Shown: positions 52,244 through 60,540 of the stretch, in pieces
How the letters are laid out: each line of letters opens with the position of its first letter
How positions within the stretch are numbered: position 1 is the stretch's first letter
Source: Aldehydirespirator sp965204415
GTDB taxonomy: Bacteria > Actinomycetota > Acidimicrobiia > Acidimicrobiales > Aldehydirespiratoraceae
Length of the DNA: 64,000 nucleotides
Assembly: GCA_965204415.1 (NCBI GenBank)
Contig: CBDBEL010000004.1
Span: 1,426,001 to 1,490,000, forward strand
Direction: 5' to 3'
Notes under the pieces: generated by a model
What the model was told of the DNA's origin: nothing
Database searches by the model: none
What the model saw: only the letters and a program-made list of their open reading frames with translations
Made by a program: the position numbers and the translations under genes

Positions 52244-53044
52244 CTACAGCCGACCGTTCGCCGCGGCTGCGTCCCCAGCTGCAGGATCGAACAGCCTCGG
52301 GTGAGCGTCCTCGGCGGGTGGAGCCATCCGGGGGACTCCGCTCCAGCGCAGACCGTCCATGAACACCCAACGCCGCCGGTGGATGGTGCAGGGACCCCAC
52401 GCGGCCAGCGCAGCGATGTGGCGCGGGCACGGGTAGCCCTTGTTGGACGCGAACCAGTAGGCCGGATAGCGCTGGGCGGCTTCGACCATCAGCCGGTCGC
52501 GGGTGACCTTGGCCACCACCGACGCGGCCGCGATCGACAAGCTCGACGCGTCGCCCCGCACGATTGTGGTGACCGCGGGGCCGTCATCAACCTCCGCGCC
52601 GTCGCCGGCCGCATCGTCGGGGCGCGGTTTCAGGAAGTTCCAGGACCCGTCCACCAGGACGTGGTCGACCTCCAGGCCCAGGCCGTCGATGGCCCGCCGG
52701 GCCGCGAGGCGCTGGGCGTCGGCCATGCCCAGCTCGGCGCACTCGGCCACAGTGGAGTGGCCCACCGAGACAGCCCGGGCCCATCCGATGATGCGGTCGT
52801 GCAGCACCTCGCGCTCGGAGGCGTTGAGCATCTTGGAGTCGCGCACCTTGTAGATCCGGGTGTCGGGGTCCGCGACCACGGCCGCCACCGTCAGCGGCCC
52901 GGCCCACGATCCCCGACCCACCTCGTCCACACCGGCCACGACATCGGCGCCGCCGGACCACAGGCTGCGCTCCATCCGCAGCCCCGGGGCACGACCACGC
53001 AGGGCGCGCCGCAGAGGGGCGGCGGTGGAAGCAGTGCTGGCCAT
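52244..53044 (-). CDS. rnhB: Ribonuclease HII
   Basis: The 266-residue protein has the RNase HII signature VVAGVDEVGRGSWAGPLTVAAVV with the first catalytic acids, then VRDSKMLNASERE, VDHVLVDGSWNF, TTIVRGDASSLSIAAASVVAKVTRDRLM and SNKGYPCPRHIAAL. It removes ribonucleotides and RNA primers from RNA-DNA hybrids. An unusual 20-residue acidic insertion lies between the VDG and IVRGD motifs. Confidence 0.95.
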   Translation of the reverse strand: MASTASTAAPLRRALRGRAPGLRMERSLWSGGADVVAGVDEVGRGSWAGPLTVAAVVADPDTRIYKVRDSKMLNASEREVLHDRIIGWARAVSVGHSTVAECAELGMADAQRLAARRAIDGLGLEVDHVLVDGSWNFLKPRPDDAAGDGAEVDDGPAVTTIVRGDASSLSIAAASVVAKVTRDRLMVEAAQRYPAYWFASNKGYPCPRHIAALAAWGPCTIHRRRWVFMDGLRWSGVPRMAPPAEDAHPRLFDPAAGDAAAANGRL

Positions 53045-53092
53045 CGGCGCGACCGTAGCCGCGCCGAGCTACCTCGGAGGGTCGCTACAGGG

Positions 53093-53221
53093 TCTCCCGC
53101 TCTTGTTCGCTTCGCTCACGGGCCGCTCTGGCGAGTGTCTCCCGCTCTTGTTCGCTTCGCTCACGGGCCGCTCTGGCGAGTGTCTCCCGCTCTTGTTCGC
53201 TTCGCTCACGGGCCGCTCTGG
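53093..53221 (-). repeat. Three tandem 45-bp repeats of the dispersed element
   Basis: Copies start at 53093, 53138 and 53183. On the minus strand each contains GAGCGGCCCGTGAGCGAAGC followed by GAACAAGAGCGGG, the core of the elements at 35604 and 51216. The surrounding 53045-53244 has no gene. Confidence 0.88.
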
Positions 53222-53244
53222 CCCGGGGCCTCGCAAGCTCGGCC

Positions 53245-53733
53245 TCAGAGGGTCCAGGTGGAGAGGACCAGGGCCCTGTCACGCCAGGCCTGGATGTTGG
53301 CGTCGAGGACGTCGAGCGGGTTGAAGGGGGTCACACCCTCCATCACGTCGTCCTCGCGCATGCCGTAGAGAGCGCCCATGGCGAAGCGGCAGCAGTACAC
53401 CGTCGCGCCCTCGTTGATGAGGGTCTGGAGCTGGCGGTTGTACCCGAGGTTGCCGGGGAACCCCTCCTGGCCGACGGCCGGATAGCCGCGGGCGGCGTTG
53501 GCCATGAGCACAGCCGGGCCGTACAGCACGAACGTCAGCTTGAAGCCCTTGCGCTGCAGGCGGGTGGCGGTGAGCATGTTCACCAGGCCGACCGAGCCCT
53601 CGAAGGGCACGGTGTGCATGAACACGTACGCCTGGTCGCCCTCCTCGGCCTTGTAGTCGGGGAAGACCTTCTCCTCGATGTTGTGCATGACGTCGCCCTC
53701 TTGGGGCGGCGGGATGGTCACTGTCTTTGGCAT
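53245..53733 (-). CDS. MSMEG_0572/Sll0783-family nitrogen-starvation protein (DsrE-like fold)
   Basis: The 162-residue protein has HTVPFEGSVGLVNMLTATRLQRKGFKLTFVLYGPAV, EGFPGNLGYNRQLQTLINEG and NPLDVLDANIQAWRDRALVLSTWTL. I recognise these as the MSMEG_0572/Sll0783 family, a DsrE-like group tied to nitrilase-type nitrogen-starvation clusters. No biochemical function is known to me. It is probably the third gene of a run starting at the flavoprotein (55395). Partner proteins of the same cluster type are encoded at 58204-59882. Confidence 0.78.
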   Translation of the reverse strand: MPKTVTIPPPQEGDVMHNIEEKVFPDYKAEEGDQAYVFMHTVPFEGSVGLVNMLTATRLQRKGFKLTFVLYGPAVLMANAARGYPAVGQEGFPGNLGYNRQLQTLINEGATVYCCRFAMGALYGMREDDVMEGVTPFNPLDVLDANIQAWRDRALVLSTWTL

Positions 53734-53794
53734 TGTCGCCTCCTTGTTGTCGATGTTTGGGTTGTCGATGTTTGGATCAGTTGCGGACTGGCTT

Positions 53795-54055
53795 TCAGAC
53801 GGCCGGTCCCCGGGGCCGTCCCGATCGGATGGGCCAATCCCTTCGATGCGAGCCCGGAAGGATAGCGATGACGCGGCGCCGGATGCCCCACGGGAGCAGG
53901 CGGTACACCGGTGTGAACACATGCCTCCAGAAGATCTCCCGAGCGCCGCGCGCCTTCTCCGGAGCCCGAGCGCCGTAACGGGCCCCGACACGCCGCTGGG
54001 CGTCGATGGCCAGATAGTGCTCAGAGTTCGAGCGGAGCCAGTGAGCGAACCCCAT
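53795..54055 (-). CDS. Small basic hypothetical protein (86 residues)
   Basis: The frame starts ATG 54055, 17 nt after the flavoprotein stop, and encodes MGFAHWLRSNSEHYLAIDAQ, then EIFWRHVFTPVYRLLPWGIRRRVIAILPGS and a basic proline-rich tail. The amphipathic Trp/Arg-rich middle could bind membrane. Position between two cluster genes and a non-random composition support it; there is no clear ribosome site and no recognised family. Confidence 0.5.
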   Translation of the reverse strand: MGFAHWLRSNSEHYLAIDAQRRVGARYGARAPEKARGAREIFWRHVFTPVYRLLPWGIRRRVIAILPGSHRRDWPIRSGRPRGPAV

Positions 54056-54072
54056 GACAGAGCGGCCGGCCC

Positions 54073-55395
54073 CTACAGCCCGGCCAGGAGGTTCTGCGCG
54101 GCCACCGAGATCGGCTCGTTGAGGGCGCCGATGGCGGGAGAGTAGACGTTCTCCATCGTGGCCAACTCGTCGATTGTCAACCCGACCCGGACGGCCATGG
54201 CCAGGAAGTCGGCCCGCTCCTTGATTCCCTCGCCGCCCACCATCTGGGCTCCGATGAGCCGCAGCGAGTCGGGCTCGGCCAGGAGCTTCACGGTGATGGG
54301 CCTGACACCGGGGTAGTAGCGGGCCCGGGTGATGCCTTGGGCCTTCCCCACCACGTGCTGGATGCCCAGCGATGTGGCCAGCGTCTCGCCGAAGGACACC
54401 CCGCCGATCATCCACTCGCCGGCCAGCAGACCCCAGGGCACGAACACTGGGCGGTAGTGGCGTGTGCCGCCGGCCGCGTTGGTGCCCGCCGTCTTTCCTT
54501 GGGCGTAGGCGTGGGAGCCGGTCAGACCCTGGATCGGGATGTCGGTGACGCCATGGGGGATCTCGGTGCAGTCGCCCGCCGCGTAGATGTTCGGGTCGGA
54601 GGTCTGCATTCTGGAGTCGACGATCAGCGCTCCGGTCGTTCCCAGCTTCAGGCCGGCGGCCGCGGCCAGCGGATTGTTGGGCACCTTGTGGGTGCCGATG
54701 ATCACGATGTCGGTGTCGATGGCGCCCTGCTCGGTCTCGACGCGGCTCACGGCGCCGTCGCCCTTGAAGGCCGTGACCCAGTTGCCCCACTGCATGTCGA
54801 CGTCGGCGTCCTCCCAGGCCTGGCGCACCGGCTCGACGATGTCTGGGTCGAGCACGTCGGCCATCGGCCAAGGGGCCCGGTCGACGACGGTCACCTTGAT
54901 CCCCCGATGGAGCAGGGCCGCGACCATCTCCATGGCCACCAGACCGGCCTCGACGATCACCGCGGACTTGCAGGAGTCGAGGCGCTTGTCCCAGTCCATG
55001 GCGGCCCGTATGTACTTGACCTCGTAGATCCCGTCGAGGTCGGCGCCGTCGACGTCCACGGGGGCGTAATTCCAGCCGGCCCCGATGATGAGGCGGTCAT
55101 AGGACACCACGCCCTCGCCGGCGACGTTCAGGGTGCGAGCCCTAGGGTCGATCGCCTCGACGGTGGTCTCGTAGTGGACGTCGATGCCGGTGTTTACGTA
55201 CTGCTCCTTGGTGGCCAGGAAGAGCCGCTCGAACGAGTCGATCTCGCGTCCGTGGACGTAGGGAATCCCGCAGGGGCTGTAGGCCACATCGGTGTCGGCG
55301 GTGTAGACCACCACCTCCGCGCCGGGATCTACCGCTTTGGCCGCGCCGGCCGCGCCCAGTCCTGCAGCGCCACCACCGATCACCGCGATCCGCAT
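54073..55395 (-). CDS. Pyridine nucleotide-disulfide oxidoreductase (CoA-disulfide reductase/NADH oxidase-like)
   Basis: The 440-residue flavoprotein has the FAD motif RIAVIGGGAAGLGAAGAAK, the single redox Cys in AYSPCGIPYVHG (CoADR/Nox type), an NAD(P) site around SAVIVEAGLVAMEMVAALLHRG, and the second FAD motif PNIYAAGDCTEI. The NAD(P) glycine motif is unusual (EAG in place of GGG). The C-terminal dimerisation domain follows. It heads a minus-strand run with a small protein and the MSMEG_0572-like gene. Electron acceptor unknown. Confidence 0.88.
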   Translation of the reverse strand: MRIAVIGGGAAGLGAAGAAKAVDPGAEVVVYTADTDVAYSPCGIPYVHGREIDSFERLFLATKEQYVNTGIDVHYETTVEAIDPRARTLNVAGEGVVSYDRLIIGAGWNYAPVDVDGADLDGIYEVKYIRAAMDWDKRLDSCKSAVIVEAGLVAMEMVAALLHRGIKVTVVDRAPWPMADVLDPDIVEPVRQAWEDADVDMQWGNWVTAFKGDGAVSRVETEQGAIDTDIVIIGTHKVPNNPLAAAAGLKLGTTGALIVDSRMQTSDPNIYAAGDCTEIPHGVTDIPIQGLTGSHAYAQGKTAGTNAAGGTRHYRPVFVPWGLLAGEWMIGGVSFGETLATSLGIQHVVGKAQGITRARYYPGVRPITVKLLAEPDSLRLIGAQMVGGEGIKERADFLAMAVRVGLTIDELATMENVYSPAIGALNEPISVAAQNLLAGL

Positions 55396-55445
55396 TGTCT
55401 TCCTCTCGTCACTCCGAACCGTCTCCCGGCCCGCTCACCGACGTG

Positions 55446-55477
55446 TCGGATGAGATATCTGCGTATCGGAACCTAAA
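55446..55477 (-). promoter_or_regulatory. Shared promoter motif A, flavoprotein operon
   Basis: On the minus strand TTTAGGTT-N14-TCTCATCCGA ends 51 nt before ATG 55395. The same blocks with identical 14-nt spacing precede the AmiS/UreI gene at 60541-60572. It is probably a promoter or activator site common to both transcripts. Confidence 0.65.
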
Positions 55478-55526
55478 GCCGGCGCGGCGCGGGTGTCAAG
55501 CCCGATGACCCCCGACAGCGCCGGCA

Positions 55527-55922
55527 TCAGACGGCCACCACCGACAGCTCGGGGGTGTTGCGGATGGTGTTGCTCACGTAGCACACCCGGGCCGCGGCCT
55601 CCACCAGCGCGGCCTTGAGGGACTCCTCGCAACCGGCGTCGACGCGAATCTCCAAGGCCGAGAACCGGGGCCCGTCGTAGGTGCCGGTCACTTCCACGTC
55701 GACATGGGAGAGCTCGATGCCGCGCTTTCGAGCCGCGTGAGCCACCGCCAGGGTGAAGCACGACGACAGCGCGGCCAGGAGCAGCTCGGTGGGCTGGGGC
55801 CCCTCGTTGGTGCCGCCCACACTCTCGGGCTCGTCCACCGGGATCGTGAAGTCGCCCGCGGTGACATCGCAGCGGTACGCGCCCAGCCACCGGGCCGAGA
55901 CTGTGCGGGTTGGCGAACTCAC
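55527..55922 (-). CDS. OsmC-family protein
   Basis: The 131-residue protein has the OsmC pattern: VDEPESVGGTNEGPQPTELLLAALSSCFTLAVAHAARKRG with the reactive Cys in SSCF, and a later Cys in AARVCYVSNTIRNT. These two cysteines reduce organic hydroperoxides in characterised members. The start GTG 55922 was chosen as the point where homology begins. It is divergent from the XRE-cupin regulator with 93 nt between. Confidence 0.85.
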   Translation of the reverse strand: MSSPTRTVSARWLGAYRCDVTAGDFTIPVDEPESVGGTNEGPQPTELLLAALSSCFTLAVAHAARKRGIELSHVDVEVTGTYDGPRFSALEIRVDAGCEESLKAALVEAAARVCYVSNTIRNTPELSVVAV

Positions 55923-55956
55923 GAAGAAGCAGTCCTTCAGGCGGTGGCTCGGCCTG

Positions 55957-55970
55957 TCAACTATACGACA
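55957..55970. promoter_or_regulatory. Shared motif B in the osmC/regulator divergent promoter
   Basis: TCAACTATACGACA here matches TCAACTATAAGACA at 62329-62342 ahead of nitrile hydratase, 13 of 14 positions. On the minus strand it includes TATAGT, a good -10 element. It may be a promoter or the binding site of the adjacent XRE-cupin regulator. Confidence 0.5.
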
Positions 55971-56015
55971 CCGGCAGATCACAAGCGAAAGGCCGGCGTC
56001 TAGGATTCACGCCCT

Positions 56016-56654
56016 ATGCGTCGCGAGGCCGGGACCGGCAACGGAGGCGAGGGCTCGGCGTCACCGCCGAACCAGGCGCACGGCGAGGACCTGAGTGCGG
56101 TCGTGAACTCGATCGGACCCAAAGTCCGCCACCTGCGCAAGCAGTGGAACCTGTCGCTGCAGCAACTCGCCGACCGGTCCAACGTCTCGACGGCAGCCAT
56201 CCACAAGGTCGAGCAGGGGGCGATGGTGCCGACCATCACAACGCTGCTGAAGCTGGCCGCGGCCCTGGAACAGCCGGTGTCGTACTTCGTGGAGGAGGAC
56301 CAGGAGCCCCCGCTCTACGCAGTCTTCACGCCCGCCGGCGGGCGCCGGTCGATCTACACGCCCCATGAGGGTCTCAGCCTGGGCGGTATCTCAGGTCCCT
56401 ACGGGCAGTACTTCGTGGCGACCGCCGTCGCCGAGGTCGCGCCGGGAGCGGGCAGCGGCGAGACCGCTCTGCGCCACGCGGGCGAGGAGCTGATCCACAT
56501 GCTGTCGGGGCGGCTCGACGTTGACGTCGGCGACCAGTCGTTCCAGCTGCGCCGGGGCGACTCGATCCATTTCCGGACCGACCAGGAGCACCGCTGGCGC
56601 AACCCGTACCGGCACACCGCACGCGCGGTGTGGACCGCCCTGAGACCCACCTGA
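56016..56654 (+). CDS. XRE-family regulator with cupin sensor domain
   Basis: The 212-residue protein has an N-terminal helix-turn-helix (VRHLRKQWNLSLQQLADRSNVSTAAIHKVEQGAMVPTITTLLKLAAALEQPV) and a C-terminal cupin_2 barrel with GEELIHMLSGRLDVDVGDQSFQLRRGDSIHFRTDQEHRWRN. Cupin-XRE regulators often sense small catabolites such as amines or acids. It is the only plus-strand gene in the 53-62 kb nitrogen cluster and the best candidate for its control. Confidence 0.9.
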   Translation: MRREAGTGNGGEGSASPPNQAHGEDLSAVVNSIGPKVRHLRKQWNLSLQQLADRSNVSTAAIHKVEQGAMVPTITTLLKLAAALEQPVSYFVEEDQEPPLYAVFTPAGGRRSIYTPHEGLSLGGISGPYGQYFVATAVAEVAPGAGSGETALRHAGEELIHMLSGRLDVDVGDQSFQLRRGDSIHFRTDQEHRWRNPYRHTARAVWTALRPT

Positions 56655-56685
56655 GCACACCCGAGCGGGCTCAACCCTTGCCACG

Positions 56686-56735
56686 CCGAACTGGCAGCAG
56701 AATGCACGCATACCGTGCGAAACGCTGCCAATTCC
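56686..56735. repeat. 50-bp palindromic intergenic repeat, copy 3, with 18-bp flanking direct repeats
   Basis: CCGAACTGGCAGCAGAATGC opens this copy and CGCTGCCAATTCC closes it, matching the pair at 44.6 kb. It is bracketed by exact copies of CCCGAGCGGGCTCAACCC at 56660-56677 and 56742-56759, which look like a target-site duplication. It lies between two convergent genes. Confidence 0.75.
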
Positions 56736-56752
56736 CACGGGCCCGAGCGGGC

Positions 56753-58168
56753 TCAACCCCCCGCCAGCCGCTGGTCGAGGTCGAGCAGGGCCTGCACGAA
56801 GCACTCGACAGGAGCGCGAGCCACTCCGGCGCCCACCTGGCCGGACCCGTCCGAGACGTGGAGTATCCCGGTGTTGACCGCAGGCGTGATGGAGGTCTCG
56901 ACCACCCGGCGGACGTCGACCCCCAGCGGGGTTCCGGCGTTGTCGAGCACCGGCAGCCGGAACCGGCTGCTGGTGCCGGCGCAGATGCGCCCCATGGCCG
57001 CGGTGACGGCCATGGCGTCGGCCATGCGGCCCCCGAGGAAACCGGCCACCGCAGGGGAGTTGGCCGCGGCCGGCCCGCCCAGCCCCACCAGCTCCAGCAC
57101 CGCGCTGTCACCGATGTCGGGAGCGCTCGTGTCGGGGCCCTGGTCCGGGTAGTACAGGGCGTCCTGCACGGGCGGCGACTCCGCTGTGAACCACCGCCTG
57201 GGCCGGCCGGGCAGGCGGATGCCGTAGGTCGTGCCGTTTCGGGACATGGTGGTGACGATGCTCGAGTCGGGCACCTGGGCGGCCCATTCGACCAGGGCGC
57301 GGGCGCCGGCCATGGCGATGTTGAGGAACATCAGGTGGTTGGTGCTCAGAAAGTCGGCCACCTCGCCGATCCGGGCGCTGTCCGAGCGGACCAGGTGCGG
57401 CAGAAGGTCGCGCAACAGCAGGTTGGTGGTGGCCTGGACCCGCATGTGCACGTCGTCGCCCATGGCGATGCCCTGAGCAGCCAGTGAGAACACGTCGACC
57501 GGTCCGGCCCCATCGAGGGCCTGGGCCAGGACCGGACCCAATGCGTCGCGCAGGAACCGCAGACGTTCTATGGCCGCGTCGGAGTCGACCCCGAACCAGG
57601 CGACCGCGCCCGAGCCCTGGTTCAGGCTGGAATAGGCGGCAGTGCCGCCGGCATCGACCGAGACCACGTAGACGGGCGCAGTGGGGCCGATCGCGGTGGC
57701 CATCGGCACCACCGTGCAGTGCTCGTTGGCGGGCTCCAGCCGGATCTTGCCGGCCTGCATCATGTGATCGGCAGCGTCGGTGTGAGGGGCCCAGCCCTCG
57801 GCCACGACCGCGGCCCTGACCGAGCGCCTCAGCGGGTCGCACATGTCGGCCCACGCGATCCGCGGTCCGCAGTGCAGGATCGTCCCTTCGTCCAGGCCGC
57901 TGATCACCGAACCCGCGGTCTCCACCCCCAGCAGCATCGGCACGCCGCGGTCCAGGCGGCTGATGACCTCGGCGTTGGCCGCGTCCACCCGCTCCGAGGC
58001 TGGGCCCAGCAGCCGGGCCAGCGCCATCACCGCGTCGAGGTCGCCGCCGGCGGGAATGCGCCAGTCCACGCCGACCGCGGGCGCGCCCTGGTCCCGCACC
58101 GCGGTCTCGAACCGCTCCAGGCCGATGTTGACGACTTCCACCCTGTCGGGCAGTTCAATGGTGCCCAT
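56753..58168 (-). CDS. DUF1116 family protein (AllG-like, oxamate carbamoyltransferase subunit family)
   Basis: The 471-residue protein has DUF1116 features: VEVVNIGLERFETAVRDQGAPAVGVDWRIPAGGD, the later NEHCTVVPMATAIGPTAPVYVV, FSLAAQGIAMGDDVHMRVQATTNLLLRDL and LVGLGGPAAANSPAVAGFLGG. In E. coli, AllG (DUF1116) works with AllF/FdrA and AllH (DUF2877) as oxamate carbamoyltransferase in allantoin use; neither partner is in the window. It is downstream of the radical SAM and GNAT genes and 35 nt from the latter, suggesting a role in the nitrogen cluster. Confidence 0.75.
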   Translation of the reverse strand: MGTIELPDRVEVVNIGLERFETAVRDQGAPAVGVDWRIPAGGDLDAVMALARLLGPASERVDAANAEVISRLDRGVPMLLGVETAGSVISGLDEGTILHCGPRIAWADMCDPLRRSVRAAVVAEGWAPHTDAADHMMQAGKIRLEPANEHCTVVPMATAIGPTAPVYVVSVDAGGTAAYSSLNQGSGAVAWFGVDSDAAIERLRFLRDALGPVLAQALDGAGPVDVFSLAAQGIAMGDDVHMRVQATTNLLLRDLLPHLVRSDSARIGEVADFLSTNHLMFLNIAMAGARALVEWAAQVPDSSIVTTMSRNGTTYGIRLPGRPRRWFTAESPPVQDALYYPDQGPDTSAPDIGDSAVLELVGLGGPAAANSPAVAGFLGGRMADAMAVTAAMGRICAGTSSRFRLPVLDNAGTPLGVDVRRVVETSITPAVNTGILHVSDGSGQVGAGVARAPVECFVQALLDLDQRLAGG

Positions 58169-58203
58169 CGCAGCCGGTGCGGGTATCCGTTCCGCCCGAG
58201 GCC

Positions 58204-58749
58204 CTACGACATCGTGACGAGCAGGGCGCTCGGCGCGTCGCGGGCGGCAGGCAGCCGCAGGTGAGCATCTTCTGGGATGTCGGCCTCGACCAGCCTCCGG
58301 GCGTCGGCCAGCCGGAAGATCATCGGCTGGTGCGGCAGGCCGTAGTAGGGCACCGGCGGCCCGTTGTGCTCCCATCCAATGCGCTCGAAGAAGGTGACGT
58401 TCTGGAGTTGCACGAAGGCGTCCATCACGGTGCCGCCGGCCTCAGCGGCAGTCGACACCGCGAAGCGCACCAGCCGGATCCCGACTATTCCGGCCCGGTA
58501 GCCGGGCAGCACGGCCAAGCGGTCGCCCTTCCAGCGGCCTGCGTCGTCGGTGCGGTACAGGCGAACCGTGCCGATCACCTCCGAGCCCCGACCGGCGACC
58601 ACATGGAGCGTGTCGGGGTCCCCATCCCAGTCGTCGACGTCGGTGAGGGGGATGACCCGCTGCTCCTCCACGAACACCCGGTGCCGAATGCGCATGTGCC
58701 AGCTCCGGGCCTCGGGCGATACCGCCCGCCAGCATTCGATCCGGTCCAC
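58204..58749 (-). CDS. MSMEG_0567/Sll0786-type GNAT acetyltransferase
   Basis: The 181-residue protein has MRIRHRVFVEEQRVIPLTDVDDWDGDPDTLHVVA, GTVRLYRTDDAGRWKGDRLAVLPGYRAGIVGIRLVRFAVSTA and FFERIGWEHNGPPVPYYGLPHQPM, the pattern of nitrogen-starvation GNAT proteins that accompany MSMEG_0568 radical SAM proteins. GTG 58749 has GGAGG 5 nt upstream. It starts 14 nt after the radical SAM stop. In many relatives this domain is fused to an AIR-synthase-like part, which is absent here. Confidence 0.78.
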   Translation of the reverse strand: MDRIECWRAVSPEARSWHMRIRHRVFVEEQRVIPLTDVDDWDGDPDTLHVVAGRGSEVIGTVRLYRTDDAGRWKGDRLAVLPGYRAGIVGIRLVRFAVSTAAEAGGTVMDAFVQLQNVTFFERIGWEHNGPPVPYYGLPHQPMIFRLADARRLVEADIPEDAHLRLPAARDAPSALLVTMS

Positions 58750-58763
58750 CGCCGCCTCCGCTG

Positions 58764-59882
58764 TCAGCCCAGGGCCTGGACCGGGATCAGTTTGCGCCCG
58801 TTGGACCCCTGGAGCTCCCTCTCCATCGCCCCCACTGGCGAGCAGGCCTGGCAGCGGGCGCATCCGGCCGCGACCTTGTCCGCGGTCAGCCCCCGCTCCA
58901 CCAGGTACGGCGCGACCTTGCGGGCAACCTGTTCGACGTATCCGGCGGTGGGGGGCGTCCAGTCGCCCATGAGCGAGCCCGGAACCGGCCGCAGGGGCAC
59001 GACGAACGGGTAGACGCCGATGTCGGCGGCCCGGCGGCAGCCGTCCACGATCAGGTCGGGGTCCTCGCCCATGCCCAGGATCACGTACGTGGAGACCTGG
59101 CCCTCGCCGAAGCGCTCCACGGCGTACTCCCAGGTCTCGAAGTAGCGGTCGATGCCGGTGCGGTACTTGGGGGGTGCCACCCACCGCAGCACGTCGGGGT
59201 CGAAGGTCTCCACATGGATGCCCACCGAGTCGATGCCCCGGCCGGCCACTTGGTCGATCACGCTGAGGTCGTCGGGTGGCTCGAACTGGACTTCGACGGG
59301 CAGGCCCGAGGATTCCTTCATGGCCTCCCCGCACTTGGCCACATAGAGGGCGCCCTTGTCGCGGCCGTAGGTGGAGCCCGTGGTCAAGGTGATGTCCACG
59401 GCGCCGTCTAGTTCCTTGGCCGCCACCGCCACCTCGGCCAGATGGGCGGGGCGCTTCACCAGCACGGTGCTGCCGGAGTCCAGCGACACCCCGATCCCGC
59501 AGAAGCGGCACTGGTCGTCGTTGCCCCAGTAGGCGCACGTCTGCAGCACGGTGCTGGCCAGCGAGTCGAGGTGCATGAGGGCCAACTGCCAGTACGGGAC
59601 GCCGTCAGCGGTGGTGAGACCGTAGAAGCGGGGCCGGTCGGCGGGGGCCGCGCCGGCCAGCCGGACACCGTCGGCGTAGATCCCGAACCCGACGTCCTCG
59701 GGCTCGAGCGAGTACGGGGAGTCGGCCACGAACGAGGCGTCCACCGGCACCGTCACCGCAGTGCCCTCGATCCAGACCATGCCCGCATCCGACGGCCCGG
59801 CACCCCCCGGGCGCCGCTCGAAGGGGGCGTTTATCCGCAGACCCTTGAACTGTAGGTCGATGATGAGTTCAGCCAGCGACAC
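58764..59882 (-). CDS. MSMEG_0568-family radical SAM protein
   Basis: The 372-residue protein has an atypical radical SAM cluster site, TCAYWGNDDQCRFCGIGVSLDSG, with three Cys for the 4Fe-4S cluster, followed by VDITLTTGSTYGRDKGA and IDSVGIHVETFDPDVLRWVAPPKYRTGIDRYFETWEYAVERFG. A C-terminal Cys cluster CARCQACSP suggests an extra metal site. The family belongs to nitrilase-type nitrogen-starvation clusters; its product is unknown. It heads an operon with GNAT and DUF1116 genes. Confidence 0.82.
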   Translation of the reverse strand: MSLAELIIDLQFKGLRINAPFERRPGGAGPSDAGMVWIEGTAVTVPVDASFVADSPYSLEPEDVGFGIYADGVRLAGAAPADRPRFYGLTTADGVPYWQLALMHLDSLASTVLQTCAYWGNDDQCRFCGIGVSLDSGSTVLVKRPAHLAEVAVAAKELDGAVDITLTTGSTYGRDKGALYVAKCGEAMKESSGLPVEVQFEPPDDLSVIDQVAGRGIDSVGIHVETFDPDVLRWVAPPKYRTGIDRYFETWEYAVERFGEGQVSTYVILGMGEDPDLIVDGCRRAADIGVYPFVVPLRPVPGSLMGDWTPPTAGYVEQVARKVAPYLVERGLTADKVAAGCARCQACSPVGAMERELQGSNGRKLIPVQALG

Positions 59883-59983
59883 TACGCCATTCCTACCACC
59901 GGACAGGCAGCAACGTCGTGTCCGGCGCGGTTCACCAGACCGTTGTCGCTATCGGAGCCGGGAGAACCCGGCGGCTGTCGCGG

Positions 59984-60511
59984 TTAGGGGATGCTGTTGC
60001 CCGTGGCGAGGATCAGGGCCGGCACCCAGAACGTGTAGATCGCGGTCACGGCGAGAATCCCGCCCAGGATCTTTGCTTCGAGCTTGCCGTAGGTCGTGGC
60101 CGTGACCGACAGGAAGGCGACCAGCCAGACGATCAGTATCGACCTGAGCATCCACTCCCCGGGCAGGGCGTCCCACCAGAAGAGGGGGAGGATGGCCACC
60201 GGGACGGCCAGATTGCCGACCACCCGCAGATCCCATCCGCTCATCTCGGTCTTGCCCAGCACCACGAAGAACAGGCCGTAGAACACGACAAGTCCGGCGA
60301 GGACGACCGACGCGTCGTCCAGGGGCCGGGCCCACATGATGTAGACGGCTTGGACCAGGTTGAGCACGCCGACGAGGAATGAGGCGTGACCGATGCCGAC
60401 AAGGGGGTTCGTCCCGCCCTCCTTCTGATCGGCACCCACGCCGAGGAAGTAGAGGGCGTTCAGCCACACGATCAAGCCGGTGGCTATGAACACGATGGTG
60501 ATGGGAGGCAT
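59984..60511 (-). CDS. AmiS/UreI-family amide or urea channel
   Basis: The 175-residue protein has six predicted membrane helices. Its opening IVFIATGLIVWLNALYFLGVGADQKEGGTNPLVGIGHASFLVGVLNLVQAVYIMW and MSGWDLRVVGNLAVPVAILPLFWWDAL are typical of AmiS/UreI channels that pass short amides or urea. ATG 60511 follows AAGGGG. The neighbouring nitrile hydratase makes amides, so export, uptake or retention of amide is a sensible role. It has its own promoter motif, shared with the flavoprotein operon. Confidence 0.88.
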   Translation of the reverse strand: MPPITIVFIATGLIVWLNALYFLGVGADQKEGGTNPLVGIGHASFLVGVLNLVQAVYIMWARPLDDASVVLAGLVVFYGLFFVVLGKTEMSGWDLRVVGNLAVPVAILPLFWWDALPGEWMLRSILIVWLVAFLSVTATTYGKLEAKILGGILAVTAIYTFWVPALILATGNSIP

Positions 60512-60540
60512 GACAAGCCCCTTCCTGTCCATCCGGCATT

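Noticed and set aside
53093..53221. CRISPR array
   Set aside because: The 45-bp units are contiguous with no variable spacers, and no cas genes are present; the unit also occurs singly elsewhere.
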